NCBI RefSeq assembly: GCF_000767615.3
Contig: NZ_CP009553.3
Coordinates: forward strand, 806,001-870,000
Direction of reading: 5' to 3'
Origin: Pandoraea pnomenusa
Lineage (GTDB): Bacteria; Pseudomonadota; Gammaproteobacteria; Burkholderiales; Burkholderiaceae
Length of the DNA stretch: 64,000 bases
Shown here: positions 54,704 to 63,223 of the stretch, piece after piece
Numbering within the stretch: position 1 is the first letter of the stretch
How the letters are laid out: every line of letters begins with the position of its first letter
Made by a program: the position numbers and the translations under genes
The notes under the pieces: model-generated
What the model was told of the DNA's origin: nothing
The model's input: only the letters and a program-made list of their open reading frames with translations
Databases searched by the model: none

Positions 54704-55723
54704 TTGCAGGTTCTGATCGTCAAAGTCTCGTCGCTCGGCGACGTCGTCCATAACATGCCCGTGGTGCAGGATATCCTGCGCCGCTGTCCCGACGCCCGGA
54801 TCGACTGGGTCGTGGAAGAGGGCTTCGTCGACCTCGTCAAACTCGTGCGCGGTGTGCGCCGGGTCATTCCCTTCGCGCTGCGCCGCTGGCGCAAGAAGCC
54901 GTTCGCCGCGGCCACCTGGCAGGAAATTGGCGCCTTTCGTCGCGCGTTGCGCGAAACCCCTTACGACTACGTGATCGATACGCAGGGTCTGGTCAAGACC
55001 GGCTGGATCGCGCGCACCGCGCGTGGCGCGGTGTGGGGGCTGGGCAATCGCACCGAAGGCGCGAGCTACGAATGGCCGGTGCGCTTTCTCTACCGGCACA
55101 TGGTGCGCATCGAGCCGCACACGCATGTCGTGACACGCTCGCGCCTGCTTGTTGCCGAAGCCATGGGATTCCAGATGCCGGCGGAAATCGACTTCGGCAT
55201 CGCCACGGAGCGTGCGGATCACAGCCAGTGCCCGGACCGGCCGTATGCCGTATTCGTGCACGCCACGTCGCGCGAAGACAAGACATGGCCCGAAGCCGAC
55301 TGGATTGCGCTGGGGCGCGATCTGGCGGCGCAGGGCCTGTTGATCGTGCTGCCGTGGGGGAGTATGGCCGAGCGCGACGTGTCGCAGCGTCTGGCCGCCG
55401 CGCTGGGCGAGCACGCGTGGGTGCCGCCCCGAATGAACCTGTCGCAGGTGGTCGGCCTGATCGACCGCGGCGCGATCACCGTGGGTGTGGATACCGGCCT
55501 GGTGCATATTGCCGCAGCCCTGAACCGCCCGACCATCGAGCTATACAATTTCAGCACGGCGTGGCGCACCGGAGGATTCTGGTCGCCGCACATCGTCAAT
55601 CTCGGCGATGCCGAACACAAACCCACGCTCGCCCAGGTGCGCGACGCCGTGCGCCAGCTCGCGCCGTCGATGTCGCCGGCCACGGGTGGCGCCGCCGCGC
55701 CCAGCGAGGACCGAAGCGCATGA
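54704..55723 (+). CDS. waaC: LPS heptosyltransferase I
   Basis: A 339-residue GT9 enzyme starting at TTG 54704. MQVLIVKVSSLGDVVHNMPV is the classic WaaC N terminus. The donor region has VDTGLVHIAAALNRPTIELY. It adds the first L,D-heptose to Kdo in the LPS inner core, in the cytoplasm. Its stop overlaps the kdoO start (ATGA). Confidence 0.95.
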   Translation: MQVLIVKVSSLGDVVHNMPVVQDILRRCPDARIDWVVEEGFVDLVKLVRGVRRVIPFALRRWRKKPFAAATWQEIGAFRRALRETPYDYVIDTQGLVKTGWIARTARGAVWGLGNRTEGASYEWPVRFLYRHMVRIEPHTHVVTRSRLLVAEAMGFQMPAEIDFGIATERADHSQCPDRPYAVFVHATSREDKTWPEADWIALGRDLAAQGLLIVLPWGSMAERDVSQRLAAALGEHAWVPPRMNLSQVVGLIDRGAITVGVDTGLVHIAAALNRPTIELYNFSTAWRTGGFWSPHIVNLGDAEHKPTLAQVRDAVRQLAPSMSPATGGAAAPSEDRSA

Positions 55724-56643
55724 GCCAAATGAACCCACGGAACACAAGCGGGGCCGGCAAGGCCGGCAGCCAGATCGTCACGGTCGAATCGGGCGACTGG
55801 CAGGGCGCGCAGCTCTCCGTACCGCGCGAGACGCTGGTCGCCGATGTCGAGGCCGGCAAGGTGCTTTATTTCCCGCATCTGAATTTCGCCATCGATGCGT
55901 CCGAGCAGCGATTGCTCGACCCGGCGATCGCCGATCCCAAGCGCAAGAACATCAGTCTCGATCCGAAGTCGGACGTGCTCGTCGGCGTCGCTTCCGATGA
56001 CGCCACGCAGCGCGCTGTGCACGCACTCGTCAAGCGCTACTACACGCAGGCGTGCAGCCTGATCGACGGCCTGCTGCCGGAGTATCGCGGCAAGCTGCGT
56101 GCGGCACCCACGAGCCTGCGCCTGCATCAGGTGGAGACGCGCCAGACCTCGTGGCGCAAGGACGACAGTCGCCTGCACGTCGACGCCTTTCCATCGCGCC
56201 CGAACTACGGCGAGCGCATCCTGCGCGTGTTCACCAACATCAACCCGGCCGGCCAGCCGCGCGTGTGGCGCGTGGGCGAGCCGTTCGAAGACGTGGCCAC
56301 ACGATTCCTGCCCAAGGTACCCAGGCAATGGCCCGGCTCCGCCTGGCTGCAGAACGCGGTGGGCATCACCAAGCGACCGCGCAGCGGCTACGATCACATC
56401 ATGCTGCACCTGCATGACGGCATGAAGGCCGACATGGCCTATCAGCGCGACGCGGGGCAGCAGACCATGCCGTTCCCGCCAGGCAGTGTCTGGATCTGCT
56501 TCTCGGATCAGACTTCGCACGCCGTGATGTCGGGACAGTTCATGATGGAGCAGACCTTCTTCCTGCCCGCCGAGGCGATGGTGCACCCCGAGTGCTCGCC
56601 GCTGGCGGTCTTGCAACGTCTCACGCATCGAGCGCTGATCTGA
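55720..56643 (+). CDS. kdoO: Kdo 3-hydroxylase (Fe(II)/2-oxoglutarate-dependent)
   Basis: A 307-residue protein. LHVDAFPSRPNYGERILRVF has the HxD iron ligands, and CFSDQTSHAVMSGQFMMEQT carries the distal His with a downstream Gln/Arg region. KdoO converts a Kdo residue of lipid A-core to Ko (D-glycero-D-talo-octulosonic acid), a known trait of Burkholderia LPS. It lies between waaC and waaA in one operon. The start at 55720 is set by the overlap with waaC. Confidence 0.9.
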   Translation: MSQMNPRNTSGAGKAGSQIVTVESGDWQGAQLSVPRETLVADVEAGKVLYFPHLNFAIDASEQRLLDPAIADPKRKNISLDPKSDVLVGVASDDATQRAVHALVKRYYTQACSLIDGLLPEYRGKLRAAPTSLRLHQVETRQTSWRKDDSRLHVDAFPSRPNYGERILRVFTNINPAGQPRVWRVGEPFEDVATRFLPKVPRQWPGSAWLQNAVGITKRPRSGYDHIMLHLHDGMKADMAYQRDAGQQTMPFPPGSVWICFSDQTSHAVMSGQFMMEQTFFLPAEAMVHPECSPLAVLQRLTHRALI

Positions 56644-57954
56644 ATGCTGCTGCGCCTCATCTATCGCGCGCTCTGGTGGGTCGTTGCACCGCTGGCGGTG
56701 GTTCGCCTGTGGTGGCGTGGCCGCTTCGAGCCGGGCTATCGTCGTCACATCGGTGAGCGGTTCGGGTACTACGACACGCCGCCCTATACCGGCCGTCCCC
56801 TGATCTGGGTGCACGCGGTCTCGGTCGGTGAGACCCGTGCCGCGCAGCCGCTCATCGACGCGCTGCTCGAGCGCTATCCGTCGCACGGCATCCTGCTCAC
56901 GCACATGACGCCCACCGGGCGAGCCACCGGCGAGAGCCTGTTCGGCGAACGCGTGCAGCGCTGCTACCTGCCGTACGACATGGTCGGGTCGATCCGGCGA
57001 TTCCTGAAGCACTGGCGCCCGAGCGTCGGTGTGGTGATGGAGACCGAGGTCTGGCCGAACCTGATCTTCACGTGCCGCGAACGCGGCGTGCCGCTGGTGT
57101 TGACCAATGCGCGGATGTCGGCGCGTTCGTTCCGGCGCGCCGCGCGCTTCGGCGATGCCGCCAGGCCGGTCTTCGGTGGCTTCAGCCGCGTGTTCGCGCA
57201 GAGCGATGCCGACGCCGAGCGCCTGCGCATGCTCGGCGCGAGCGACGTCGACGTGATGGGCAACCTGAAGTTCGACATGACCCCGTCGCCCGCATTGCTC
57301 GCACTCGGCGCGCGCTGGCGTGCGCGCTTCGGCGAGCGCAAGGTGTGGCTCGCCGCCAGCACGCGCGACGGCGAGGAGGCGTTGGTGCTCCAGGCGCGCG
57401 CCATGCTCGCGGCAGCCTCCGACGAGGGACGTCGCGCGTTGCTGGTGCTCGTGCCGCGTCATCCGCAGCGCTTCGACGAAGTGGCGGCCATGCTCCAGAA
57501 AGTGCGCCTGAACTATGTGCGCCGCAGCGCCTGGCCCGACGGCGATACGCCGCTGCCGGCCGACGTCGACGTAGTGCTCGGCGACTCCATGGGCGAGATG
57601 GCGGCCTACTTCTCGGCGGCTGACGTCGCGTTCATCGGCGGCAGCTTGCTGCCGCTGGGTGGTCAGAACCTGATCGAGGCGTGCGCGGCGGGAACACCGG
57701 TTGTCTTTGGCCCGCACATGTTCAACTTCACGCAGGCCAGCGAAAACGCGCTGGCGGCGGGTGCGGCGCGCCGGGTAAGCGACGCCGGCGAGCTGGCCGC
57801 CACGCTGGCCGACCTGTTGCTCAACGACGACCGGCGCCTGGCCATGCGCACGGCCGCCACGCTGTTCGCCCGGCAGCATCAGGGCGCGACGGCGCGCACC
57901 GTCACGGCATTGGGCCGCTGGCTCGATACCGGGCTGGTCGCGCCACAGGACTGA
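56644..57954 (+). CDS. waaA: 3-deoxy-D-manno-octulosonic acid transferase
   Basis: A 436-residue membrane-anchored GT30 enzyme. The N terminus has a hydrophobic anchor (LIYRALWWVVAPLAVVRLWW), then IWVHAVSVGETRAAQPLIDA with the catalytic Glu. The conserved ETEVWPNLIFTCRERGVPLV and GGSLLPLGGQNLIEACAAGT follow. It attaches Kdo to lipid IVA. The ATG immediately follows the kdoO stop. Confidence 0.96.
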   Translation: MLLRLIYRALWWVVAPLAVVRLWWRGRFEPGYRRHIGERFGYYDTPPYTGRPLIWVHAVSVGETRAAQPLIDALLERYPSHGILLTHMTPTGRATGESLFGERVQRCYLPYDMVGSIRRFLKHWRPSVGVVMETEVWPNLIFTCRERGVPLVLTNARMSARSFRRAARFGDAARPVFGGFSRVFAQSDADAERLRMLGASDVDVMGNLKFDMTPSPALLALGARWRARFGERKVWLAASTRDGEEALVLQARAMLAAASDEGRRALLVLVPRHPQRFDEVAAMLQKVRLNYVRRSAWPDGDTPLPADVDVVLGDSMGEMAAYFSAADVAFIGGSLLPLGGQNLIEACAAGTPVVFGPHMFNFTQASENALAAGAARRVSDAGELAATLADLLLNDDRRLAMRTAATLFARQHQGATARTVTALGRWLDTGLVAPQD

Positions 57955-57997
57955 GGGTCTCCCAGCTCCAGGCGGGACGGCGTGCACCGCCGTTGGT

Positions 57998-58041
57998 GCT
58001 TCAGGCGGGCTTCAGGCGGGCTTCAGGCGGGCTTCAGGCGG
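57998..58041. repeat. Four perfect 11-bp tandem repeats
   Basis: GCTTCAGGCGG occurs four times in a row in the short space between the convergent waaA and rhodanese genes. The unit length is not a multiple of three, and it lies outside both genes. Confidence 0.95.
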
Positions 58042-58096
58042 GCGTCCGGCCTTGTGGCCGCATGCGGCGAGCCCGGGAGGGCGTGTGGCCCTGGGC

Positions 58097-58420
58097 TCAG
58101 TAGGTCGGCATCGACGGATCGACCTGGAGCGCCCAGGCATCGATGCCACCAGCCAGATTGAACAGCCGGGTAAAGCCTTGTTGTTCCAGAAACATCGCGG
58201 CGCGCGCGCTGCGCATGCCGTGATGGCAGATGCACACGATGGGCGCGTCGGCGTCGAGTTCGTTCAGACGGGAGGGCACATCGCCGAGCGGCACATGCTT
58301 GCTGTGGGCGATGCTGCAGGTCTGGACCTCCCAGTCCTCGCGCACGTCGAGGAGCGTGGGTTGGCCGCGATCCCCGTCCGCGAGCCACTGGGCCAATTCC
58401 GCCGGAGTGATGTTTTCCAT
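58097..58420 (-). CDS. Rhodanese-like domain protein
   Basis: A 107-residue single-domain protein, the GlpE type. The catalytic loop is CICHHGMRSARAAMFL, with the active Cys, and LLDVREDWEVQTCSI is the family N-terminal motif. It would transfer sulfur from thiosulfate or persulfide. It is downstream of the pcm-like gene on the same strand (72 bp). Confidence 0.92.
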   Translation of the reverse strand: MENITPAELAQWLADGDRGQPTLLDVREDWEVQTCSIAHSKHVPLGDVPSRLNELDADAPIVCICHHGMRSARAAMFLEQQGFTRLFNLAGGIDAWALQVDPSMPTY

Positions 58421-58492
58421 GATGTTCGTTGTCTTATTATTCCGGGCCGGCGCCGTGCGTTGCCGGACGGTGCGCTGGCCCGGTCGCCGGCT

Positions 58493-59161
58493 TCAGAACT
58501 TGAAATGCGACGGTTGCGGTGCGACGAGATAGGGCACCTGCGTCTCGAACAGGTTTTCGCGGCGGTATTCGTTCTCGGACACGCGCGTGATGAGCACGGC
58601 TTCCATGACCGGCGCGCTTCCGACGAAGGCGGCGAGACGGCCGCCGACCTTCAACTGGTCGAGGAAGGTTTGCGGCAGGGCGGCCAGACCGCCCGAGATG
58701 GCGATCACATCGTACGGGGCGGCGGCGGTCCAGCCTTGTGCGCCGTCGGCGTTGATCACTTCGACGTTCGTCACGCCGTTGGCGCGCAGCGTTTGCTGGG
58801 CCGCCTGCGCGAGATTGGCGTCGAACTCCACGCTCGTGACATGGTGCGCGTTGTAAGCGAGCAACGCGGCCATGTAACCCGAGCCGGTGCCGATTTCCAG
58901 CACGTTTTCGTTCTTCTTCGGCGCGAGCGCTTGCAGAATGCGGGCTTCCACACGCGGGAACATCATGTGCTGGCTCTTGTTGGCGATGGCGGCGCCCGGC
59001 AGCGGCAGCTCGACGTCGGTGAATGCGCTGGCGCGGTACGCGGCCGGCACGAATGCCTCGCGCTTGACGACCTTGAGCAGATTGAGCACGTCCTGGTCGA
59101 GCACGTCCCAGGGACGGATCTGCTGCTCGATCATGTTAAAGCGGGCCTGTTCGTAATTCAT
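58493..59161 (-). CDS. Protein-L-isoaspartate O-methyltransferase family protein
   Basis: A 222-residue SAM-dependent methyltransferase. Motif I is VLEIGTGSGYMAALLAYNAH, preceded by FPRVEARILQAL. The start MNYEQARFNMIEQQIRPWDV is typical of the betaproteobacterial branch usually annotated as PCMT. In canonical Pcm the segment before motif I includes TISQPYIVA; here it is IANKSQHMMFP, so true isoaspartyl repair activity is uncertain. It is followed by the rhodanese gene. Confidence 0.85.
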   Translation of the reverse strand: MNYEQARFNMIEQQIRPWDVLDQDVLNLLKVVKREAFVPAAYRASAFTDVELPLPGAAIANKSQHMMFPRVEARILQALAPKKNENVLEIGTGSGYMAALLAYNAHHVTSVEFDANLAQAAQQTLRANGVTNVEVINADGAQGWTAAAPYDVIAISGGLAALPQTFLDQLKVGGRLAAFVGSAPVMEAVLITRVSENEYRRENLFETQVPYLVAPQPSHFKF

Positions 59162-59279
59162 TTCGATTACCGTGGGTAGTAGGCGAACACAACCCGGCAT
59201 TTTACCAGTTCCGGGCGGTAGTCACGATGACGCGTGCACTTTTGCCGCACTCGAGGCCAAAGATCGGGACAGACAACCC

Positions 59280-60101
59280 TCAGGCCGCCCGTTTGGGCGA
59301 GATGGGGGAGCGGGGCGAGGTGGCCGGGGAAGCGGACGACGGCGCGACCGGAGCGCTGGCGGCGTCTGACGTATCGGGCATATCAGGCATATCAGGCATA
59401 TCAGGCATATCAGGCATATCAGGCATATCAGGCATATCGGGCGCATCCGACGCTGCCGCGCGCAATGCCACGCGATTGAGATACGCCGCGCACATCGTCG
59501 CCATCTGATCGGCGATCTGGCCGGCCAGCGTCTCGGAGCAGGCGGCGGGCGCCCGGTTCTCCAGAATCGCCTTGATGGGACCGGTCATCGAATTCAGGAA
59601 GACGAAGGCCACGGTCTCCGGATCGTCGAAGCTCACGTTGCGCGCCGTCTTCAGCATGCCCACGACCGCGCCGTGCATGCGCGTGGCCGCGTCGGCAAAC
59701 ACCTTGCGTCCGTCGAGATCTTCCGAGAGCCGGTACAGCGCCTGCGCCTCTTCGATGTCCGTCATCTTCGCCCCGACGTAGGCCTTCGCGAGCGAGTGCG
59801 CCATGACCTCGAGCGGTTCGCCGTGCGAGGCGAGGCAGGTGGACTCGACCGTGCAGACGATCCGGTCGATGTGCCGCCCGAGCACCGCATAGAGCAGCAC
59901 CTGCTTGTTCTGGAAGTACTGGTACAGCGTGCCGACCGATACCCCCGCGCGCTCGGCCACCCGGGTGGTGGTCAACTGGCGCCCGCCGTCGAGCAGCAAA
60001 ACCTGAAGCGCTGCTTCGAAAATGGCGTCGATGGTGACCCGCGAGCGCGCCTGTTGCGGCGTTTTACGGGGCGTTGCGGGCCCTCGGGTGTCCGGTTTCA
60101 T
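59280..60101 (-). CDS. TetR/AcrR-family regulator with C-terminal Met-Pro-Asp repeats
   Basis: A 273-residue protein. The N-terminal helix-turn-helix covers TIDAIFEAALQVLLLDGGRQ and TTRVAERAGVSVGTLYQYFQ. The ligand domain ends about residue 215. The tail then has seven Asp-Met-Pro triplets encoded by a 9-bp repeat, followed by a Ser/Ala/Pro-rich end; it looks disordered and is unusual for the family. It is divergent from an SDR gene, which it may control through the inverted repeat at 60118. Confidence 0.9.
   Translation of the reverse strand: MKPDTRGPATPRKTPQQARSRVTIDAIFEAALQVLLLDGGRQLTTTRVAERAGVSVGTLYQYFQNKQVLLYAVLGRHIDRIVCTVESTCLASHGEPLEVMAHSLAKAYVGAKMTDIEEAQALYRLSEDLDGRKVFADAATRMHGAVVGMLKTARNVSFDDPETVAFVFLNSMTGPIKAILENRAPAACSETLAGQIADQMATMCAAYLNRVALRAAASDAPDMPDMPDMPDMPDMPDMPDMPDTSDAASAPVAPSSASPATSPRSPISPKRAA
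59371..59442 (-). repeat. 9-bp tandem repeat, eight units, in the TetR gene
   Basis: Six perfect ATATCAGGC units are flanked by two one- or two-base variants. They are read on the minus strand in frame as Met-Pro-Asp. Confidence 0.95.
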
Positions 60102-60117
60102 ATGCGAATGGAAAAGC

Positions 60118-60131
60118 TGAAGGATTCTTCA
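60118..60131. promoter_or_regulatory. Candidate operator between the TetR gene and the SDR gene
   Basis: TGAAG-GATT-CTTCA is a perfect inverted repeat in the 98-bp divergent spacer, 17 bp from the TetR start. TetR-family regulators usually bind such palindromes to repress themselves and the divergent gene. Confidence 0.45.
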
Positions 60132-60199
60132 TAAACTCGATGCTAACAAATTTGCGCGCGGTCGGGCGCATGACAACAAGGCATACGACGGGAGCAGTC

Positions 60200-60991
60200 A
60201 TGAAACGGGACGCCATCGAGAGTATCGACAATGCGGCACGCGAGGACGCCGAGCGCCATCTGGGCCGCGTGGCACTGGTGACCGGTGCCACGCGGGGCAT
60301 TGGACAGGAAGTCGCGAAAGCCCTTGCCGAGGCCGGCATGACGGTCCTCGTGGGCGCACGCGAGCAGGCAAAGGGCGACGACGTGGTCGAACCGCTGCGC
60401 AAGGCGGGATTTCAGGCGGAGGCGCTGGTGATCGATCTGTTGCGTCCGGAAACGCTGCATGCGGCTGCGTACCACATCGGTCGTTATTACGGCCGTCTCG
60501 ACGTGCTGGTGAACAATGCCGGTGTGACCGATCCGCGCGACGATGTCCCGGAGAAGGCTTCCATCGAGGCCGTCGAGCGGGTGTTCGCGACCAACTTCTT
60601 CGGTACGTTGCGCGTCACGCAGGCGATGTTGCCGTGGCTGGCGCGTTCGGAGCGCGCGCGTATCGTGAACGTGTCGAGCGGCTTGGGGTCGCTCGCGCAC
60701 AATAACGATCCGGCGTGGGAGCATGGCGCATTTCGTCAGATCGGCTTCAACGCGTCGAAGGCGGCGCTGAACATGTTGACGGTGCAGCTCTCGCATACGT
60801 TGCGCGAGACGTCGATCACGGTCAATTCGGTCGACCCGGGTGCGCCGGCCGACCTCGCGGTCGACGCCAGCGGCAAGCGCGTGCGGCAGGGCATGGCCGA
60901 CGGGGCGCGAAGCGTGCTGATGCTTGCGCTCGGCGAACGCGGTCCGGTCACGGGCGGCTTCTACGGTGGCGAGGGACCGTTGCCGTGGTAA
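60200..60991 (+). CDS. Short-chain dehydrogenase/reductase with altered catalytic Tyr
   Basis: A 263-residue Rossmann-fold protein. The nucleotide motif is LVTGATRGIGQEVAKAL, followed by LVNNAGVTDPRD and IVNVSSGLGSL with the catalytic Ser. The YxxxK motif reads IGFNASKAALNML: the Tyr codon is TTC (Phe), and Lys is kept. This would impair ordinary SDR catalysis. The start at 60200 is the Met nearest the domain. It is divergent from the TetR gene. Confidence 0.88.
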   Translation: MKRDAIESIDNAAREDAERHLGRVALVTGATRGIGQEVAKALAEAGMTVLVGAREQAKGDDVVEPLRKAGFQAEALVIDLLRPETLHAAAYHIGRYYGRLDVLVNNAGVTDPRDDVPEKASIEAVERVFATNFFGTLRVTQAMLPWLARSERARIVNVSSGLGSLAHNNDPAWEHGAFRQIGFNASKAALNMLTVQLSHTLRETSITVNSVDPGAPADLAVDASGKRVRQGMADGARSVLMLALGERGPVTGGFYGGEGPLPW

Positions 60992-61141
60992 ACGGCGCGT
61001 CCGCCGGTCCGCGGTGCCGCCCGCGGTAAAATGCGCGCCTTGAAATCGAAATGCGGCTGACGTCCTGCCGTCGCGTGTCGGGCACCCTACGTTGCGCGCC
61101 GCGCGTCCTCCCGCAAGCGCCTGCCATCCCACGGTCTTTTC

Positions 61142-61405
61142 ATGAACTGTCGCCCACACTGCGCGGCGTGCTGCATCGCGCCCTCCATCTCCACGCCCAT
61201 TCCCGGCATGCCGAACGGCAAGCCGGCGAACACCCGCTGCGTGCAACTGGACGACGCCGACCGTTGCGCGATCTTCGGCAGTGCGCAGCGCCCGGCGGTC
61301 TGCGCCTCGTTGCAGCCGTCGGCCGAAATGTGTGGCCAGGACCGCGAGCAGGCGATCGCATGGCTTGCCAGTCTCGAGGTACTGACCGCGCCCGGCGTGG
61401 CGTAA
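61142..61405 (+). CDS. YkgJ family cysteine-cluster protein
   Basis: An 87-residue protein. It begins [17 protein letters not shown], with further Cys at about residues 33, 42, 54 and 64 ([27 protein letters not shown]). The spacing matches YkgJ-type cysteine-cluster proteins, proposed to bind zinc or an Fe-S cluster. Its function is unknown. It stands alone. Confidence 0.85.
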   Translation: MNCRPHCAACCIAPSISTPIPGMPNGKPANTRCVQLDDADRCAIFGSAQRPAVCASLQPSAEMCGQDREQAIAWLASLEVLTAPGVA

Positions 61406-61546
61406 GCCATGCTGCGCGCGCGGGCGCGGCGCCGGCGAGACGACTGTTGGCGCAACGGTGGGCGGGGCGCTACCCGCGTCACATGCGGGTGATATAGTCG
61501 CGCCTATCGAAGATTGGCCGGGCCCTGTCCGGAAGTAGAACGCGAC

Positions 61547-62185
61547 ATGCAACGCAGTCTTTCTCTTGAACGACAGAATCGTCAGCAGTGCGAGGCACTG
61601 GCCGTGGCCGGGCGCGAGCGGCCGTCGTCGTCATCGCGCCGCCGTTGGCTGTCGCTCACCGGTGCCGCCGTATTTGCCGCCGGGTTGGCGGCATGTGCGG
61701 GATTGCCGTTCGGCAACGATTACACCTTCTCCGAAGCGCAACTGCAGCGCGCGCTCGATCGCAAGTTCCCGTTCGATCGCCATGTGCTGGCAGTGCTCGA
61801 CGTCAACCTCTCGCATCCGCGCCTGACGCTGCTGCCCGAGCGCAACCGCCTGGCCGTGGCGGTCGACGCCACCATCGCGCACCCGCTCGGTGGCGCGCCG
61901 TTCACGGGCACGTTGGCCGTCGAAAGCGCGCTGGCCTACGATCCGGCGACGATGTCGGTCGTGCTGCGCGATCCCGAGGTACAGAACTTCACCGTCGACC
62001 GATTGCCCGAGCGCTGGTCCCGGCAATTGAACGCCGCCGGCGCACTGATCGCCACGCAGTTGCTGCAAGGCGCGCCCATCTATACGTTCAAGCCCGAACA
62101 GCTCAACATTGGCGGGATACCGCGCCAGCCCGGCGAGATCACGGTCCTCTCGCACGGGGTGAACGTCAGGTTCGATTCACGCTGA
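61547..62185 (+). CDS. DUF1439-type lipoprotein
   Basis: A 212-residue protein. A twin-basic N region ([20 protein letters not shown]) leads to a lipobox LAACAGLP, so it is lipidated at that Cys. The mature part contains [20 protein letters not shown] and [20 protein letters not shown], as in DUF1439 lipoproteins such as YceB of E. coli. It is predicted to face the periplasm. The frame extends 11 codons upstream, but the ATG at 61547 fits the signal peptide. Confidence 0.85.
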   Translation: MQRSLSLERQNRQQCEALAVAGRERPSSSSRRRWLSLTGAAVFAAGLAACAGLPFGNDYTFSEAQLQRALDRKFPFDRHVLAVLDVNLSHPRLTLLPERNRLAVAVDATIAHPLGGAPFTGTLAVESALAYDPATMSVVLRDPEVQNFTVDRLPERWSRQLNAAGALIATQLLQGAPIYTFKPEQLNIGGIPRQPGEITVLSHGVNVRFDSR

Positions 62186-62270
62186 CGGCGGCGACGTCGC
62201 GCTCGGACGCGCCCCCCGACGGTTTCGCTTTTCCACATTCCACATTCACGACTTCTCAGGAACGCATTGC

Positions 62271-63113
62271 ATGGACTTGTTGCTGGCACTCAAAGCCGTC
62301 ATTCTCGGCGTGGTCGAAGGGTTGACCGAATTTCTGCCGATCTCCTCGACCGGCCACCTGATCCTGGCGGGCAGCCTGCTCAACTTCAACGACGAAAAGG
62401 GCAAGGTGTTCGAGATCGTGATTCAGTTCGGCGCGATTCTGGCGGTGTGCTGGGAATTCCGGGCGAAGATCGCACAGGTCGTTGCTGGGCTGGGCAGCGA
62501 TGCCAAGGCGCGTCGTTTCGCGGTGAATGTGATCGTCGCGTGTTTGCCCGCCATCGTGCTTGGGTTGCTCTTCGGCAAATACATCAAGGCGGTGCTGTTC
62601 AACCCGATTGTGGTGGCGACGGCGTTCATCGTGGGCGGCGTGATCATTTTGCTGGTGGAGCGCCACAATCGCAGCAACACCATGGCGGGCAAGTCGCCGC
62701 GCGTGACATCGATCGATGATCTCTCGTTCGCCGACGCCCTGAAGGTCGGCTTCGCGCAATGCTTCGCGCTCGTGCCGGGCACGTCGCGCTCGGGCGCCAC
62801 GATCATCGGTGGCATGATGTTCGGTCTGGAGCGTCGCGTGGCGACCGAGTTCTCGTTCTTCCTTGCCATCCCGATCCTCTTCGGCGCGACGGTGTACGAA
62901 CTCTACAAGGCGCGCTCGATCCTGTCGGTGGACGATGTCAGCCTGTTCGGCGTGGGTTTCATCGCTGCGTTCGTCAGCGCGTTCATCTGCGTGCGCTGGC
63001 TGTTGCGCTACATTGCATCGCACGACTTCACGGCGTTCGCGTGGTACCGCATCGCGTTCGGGATCGTGGTGCTCGCCACCGGCTACAGCGGACTGGTCGT
63101 CTGGGCGGACTGA
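62271..63113 (+). CDS. uppP: Undecaprenyl-diphosphatase
   Basis: A 280-residue membrane protein. [20 protein letters not shown] (the catalytic Glu and Ser motif) and [20 protein letters not shown] (the Arg motif) are the BacA/UppP signatures. It removes a phosphate from undecaprenyl diphosphate, recycling the carrier used by peptidoglycan and polysaccharide synthesis. A bidirectional terminator lies downstream. Confidence 0.97.
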   Translation: MDLLLALKAVILGVVEGLTEFLPISSTGHLILAGSLLNFNDEKGKVFEIVIQFGAILAVCWEFRAKIAQVVAGLGSDAKARRFAVNVIVACLPAIVLGLLFGKYIKAVLFNPIVVATAFIVGGVIILLVERHNRSNTMAGKSPRVTSIDDLSFADALKVGFAQCFALVPGTSRSGATIIGGMMFGLERRVATEFSFFLAIPILFGATVYELYKARSILSVDDVSLFGVGFIAAFVSAFICVRWLLRYIASHDFTAFAWYRIAFGIVVLATGYSGLVVWAD

Positions 63114-63133
63114 AACCGTCGGACCTCCGTATG

Positions 63134-63162
63134 AAAAAAGGGCACCGCGAGGTGCCCTTTTT
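63134..63162. terminator. Bidirectional terminator between uppP and trmB
   Basis: AAAAAGGGCACC pairs with GGTGCCCTTTTT around a GCGA loop, giving T-runs on both strands. It serves both convergent genes. Confidence 0.92.
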
Positions 63163-63223
63163 CGTTGGATGCCTGGTTGACTGTCGCCGCGTTAGTGCGT
63201 TTGATCCGCGTCCGACTCGCCGC

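Noticed and set aside
55219..57987. A 922-residue ORF on the minus strand opposite waaC, kdoO and waaA, and similar long antisense ORFs elsewhere
   Set aside because: These are shadows of real genes in GC-rich DNA: they are His/Arg/Gln-rich, have no domains, and the opposite strand codes for clear enzymes.
59371..59442. Short regular repeats resembling a CRISPR array
   Set aside because: The 9-bp units are contiguous without spacers and lie inside a coding sequence; no cas genes are present. The same applies to 39991 and 45930.
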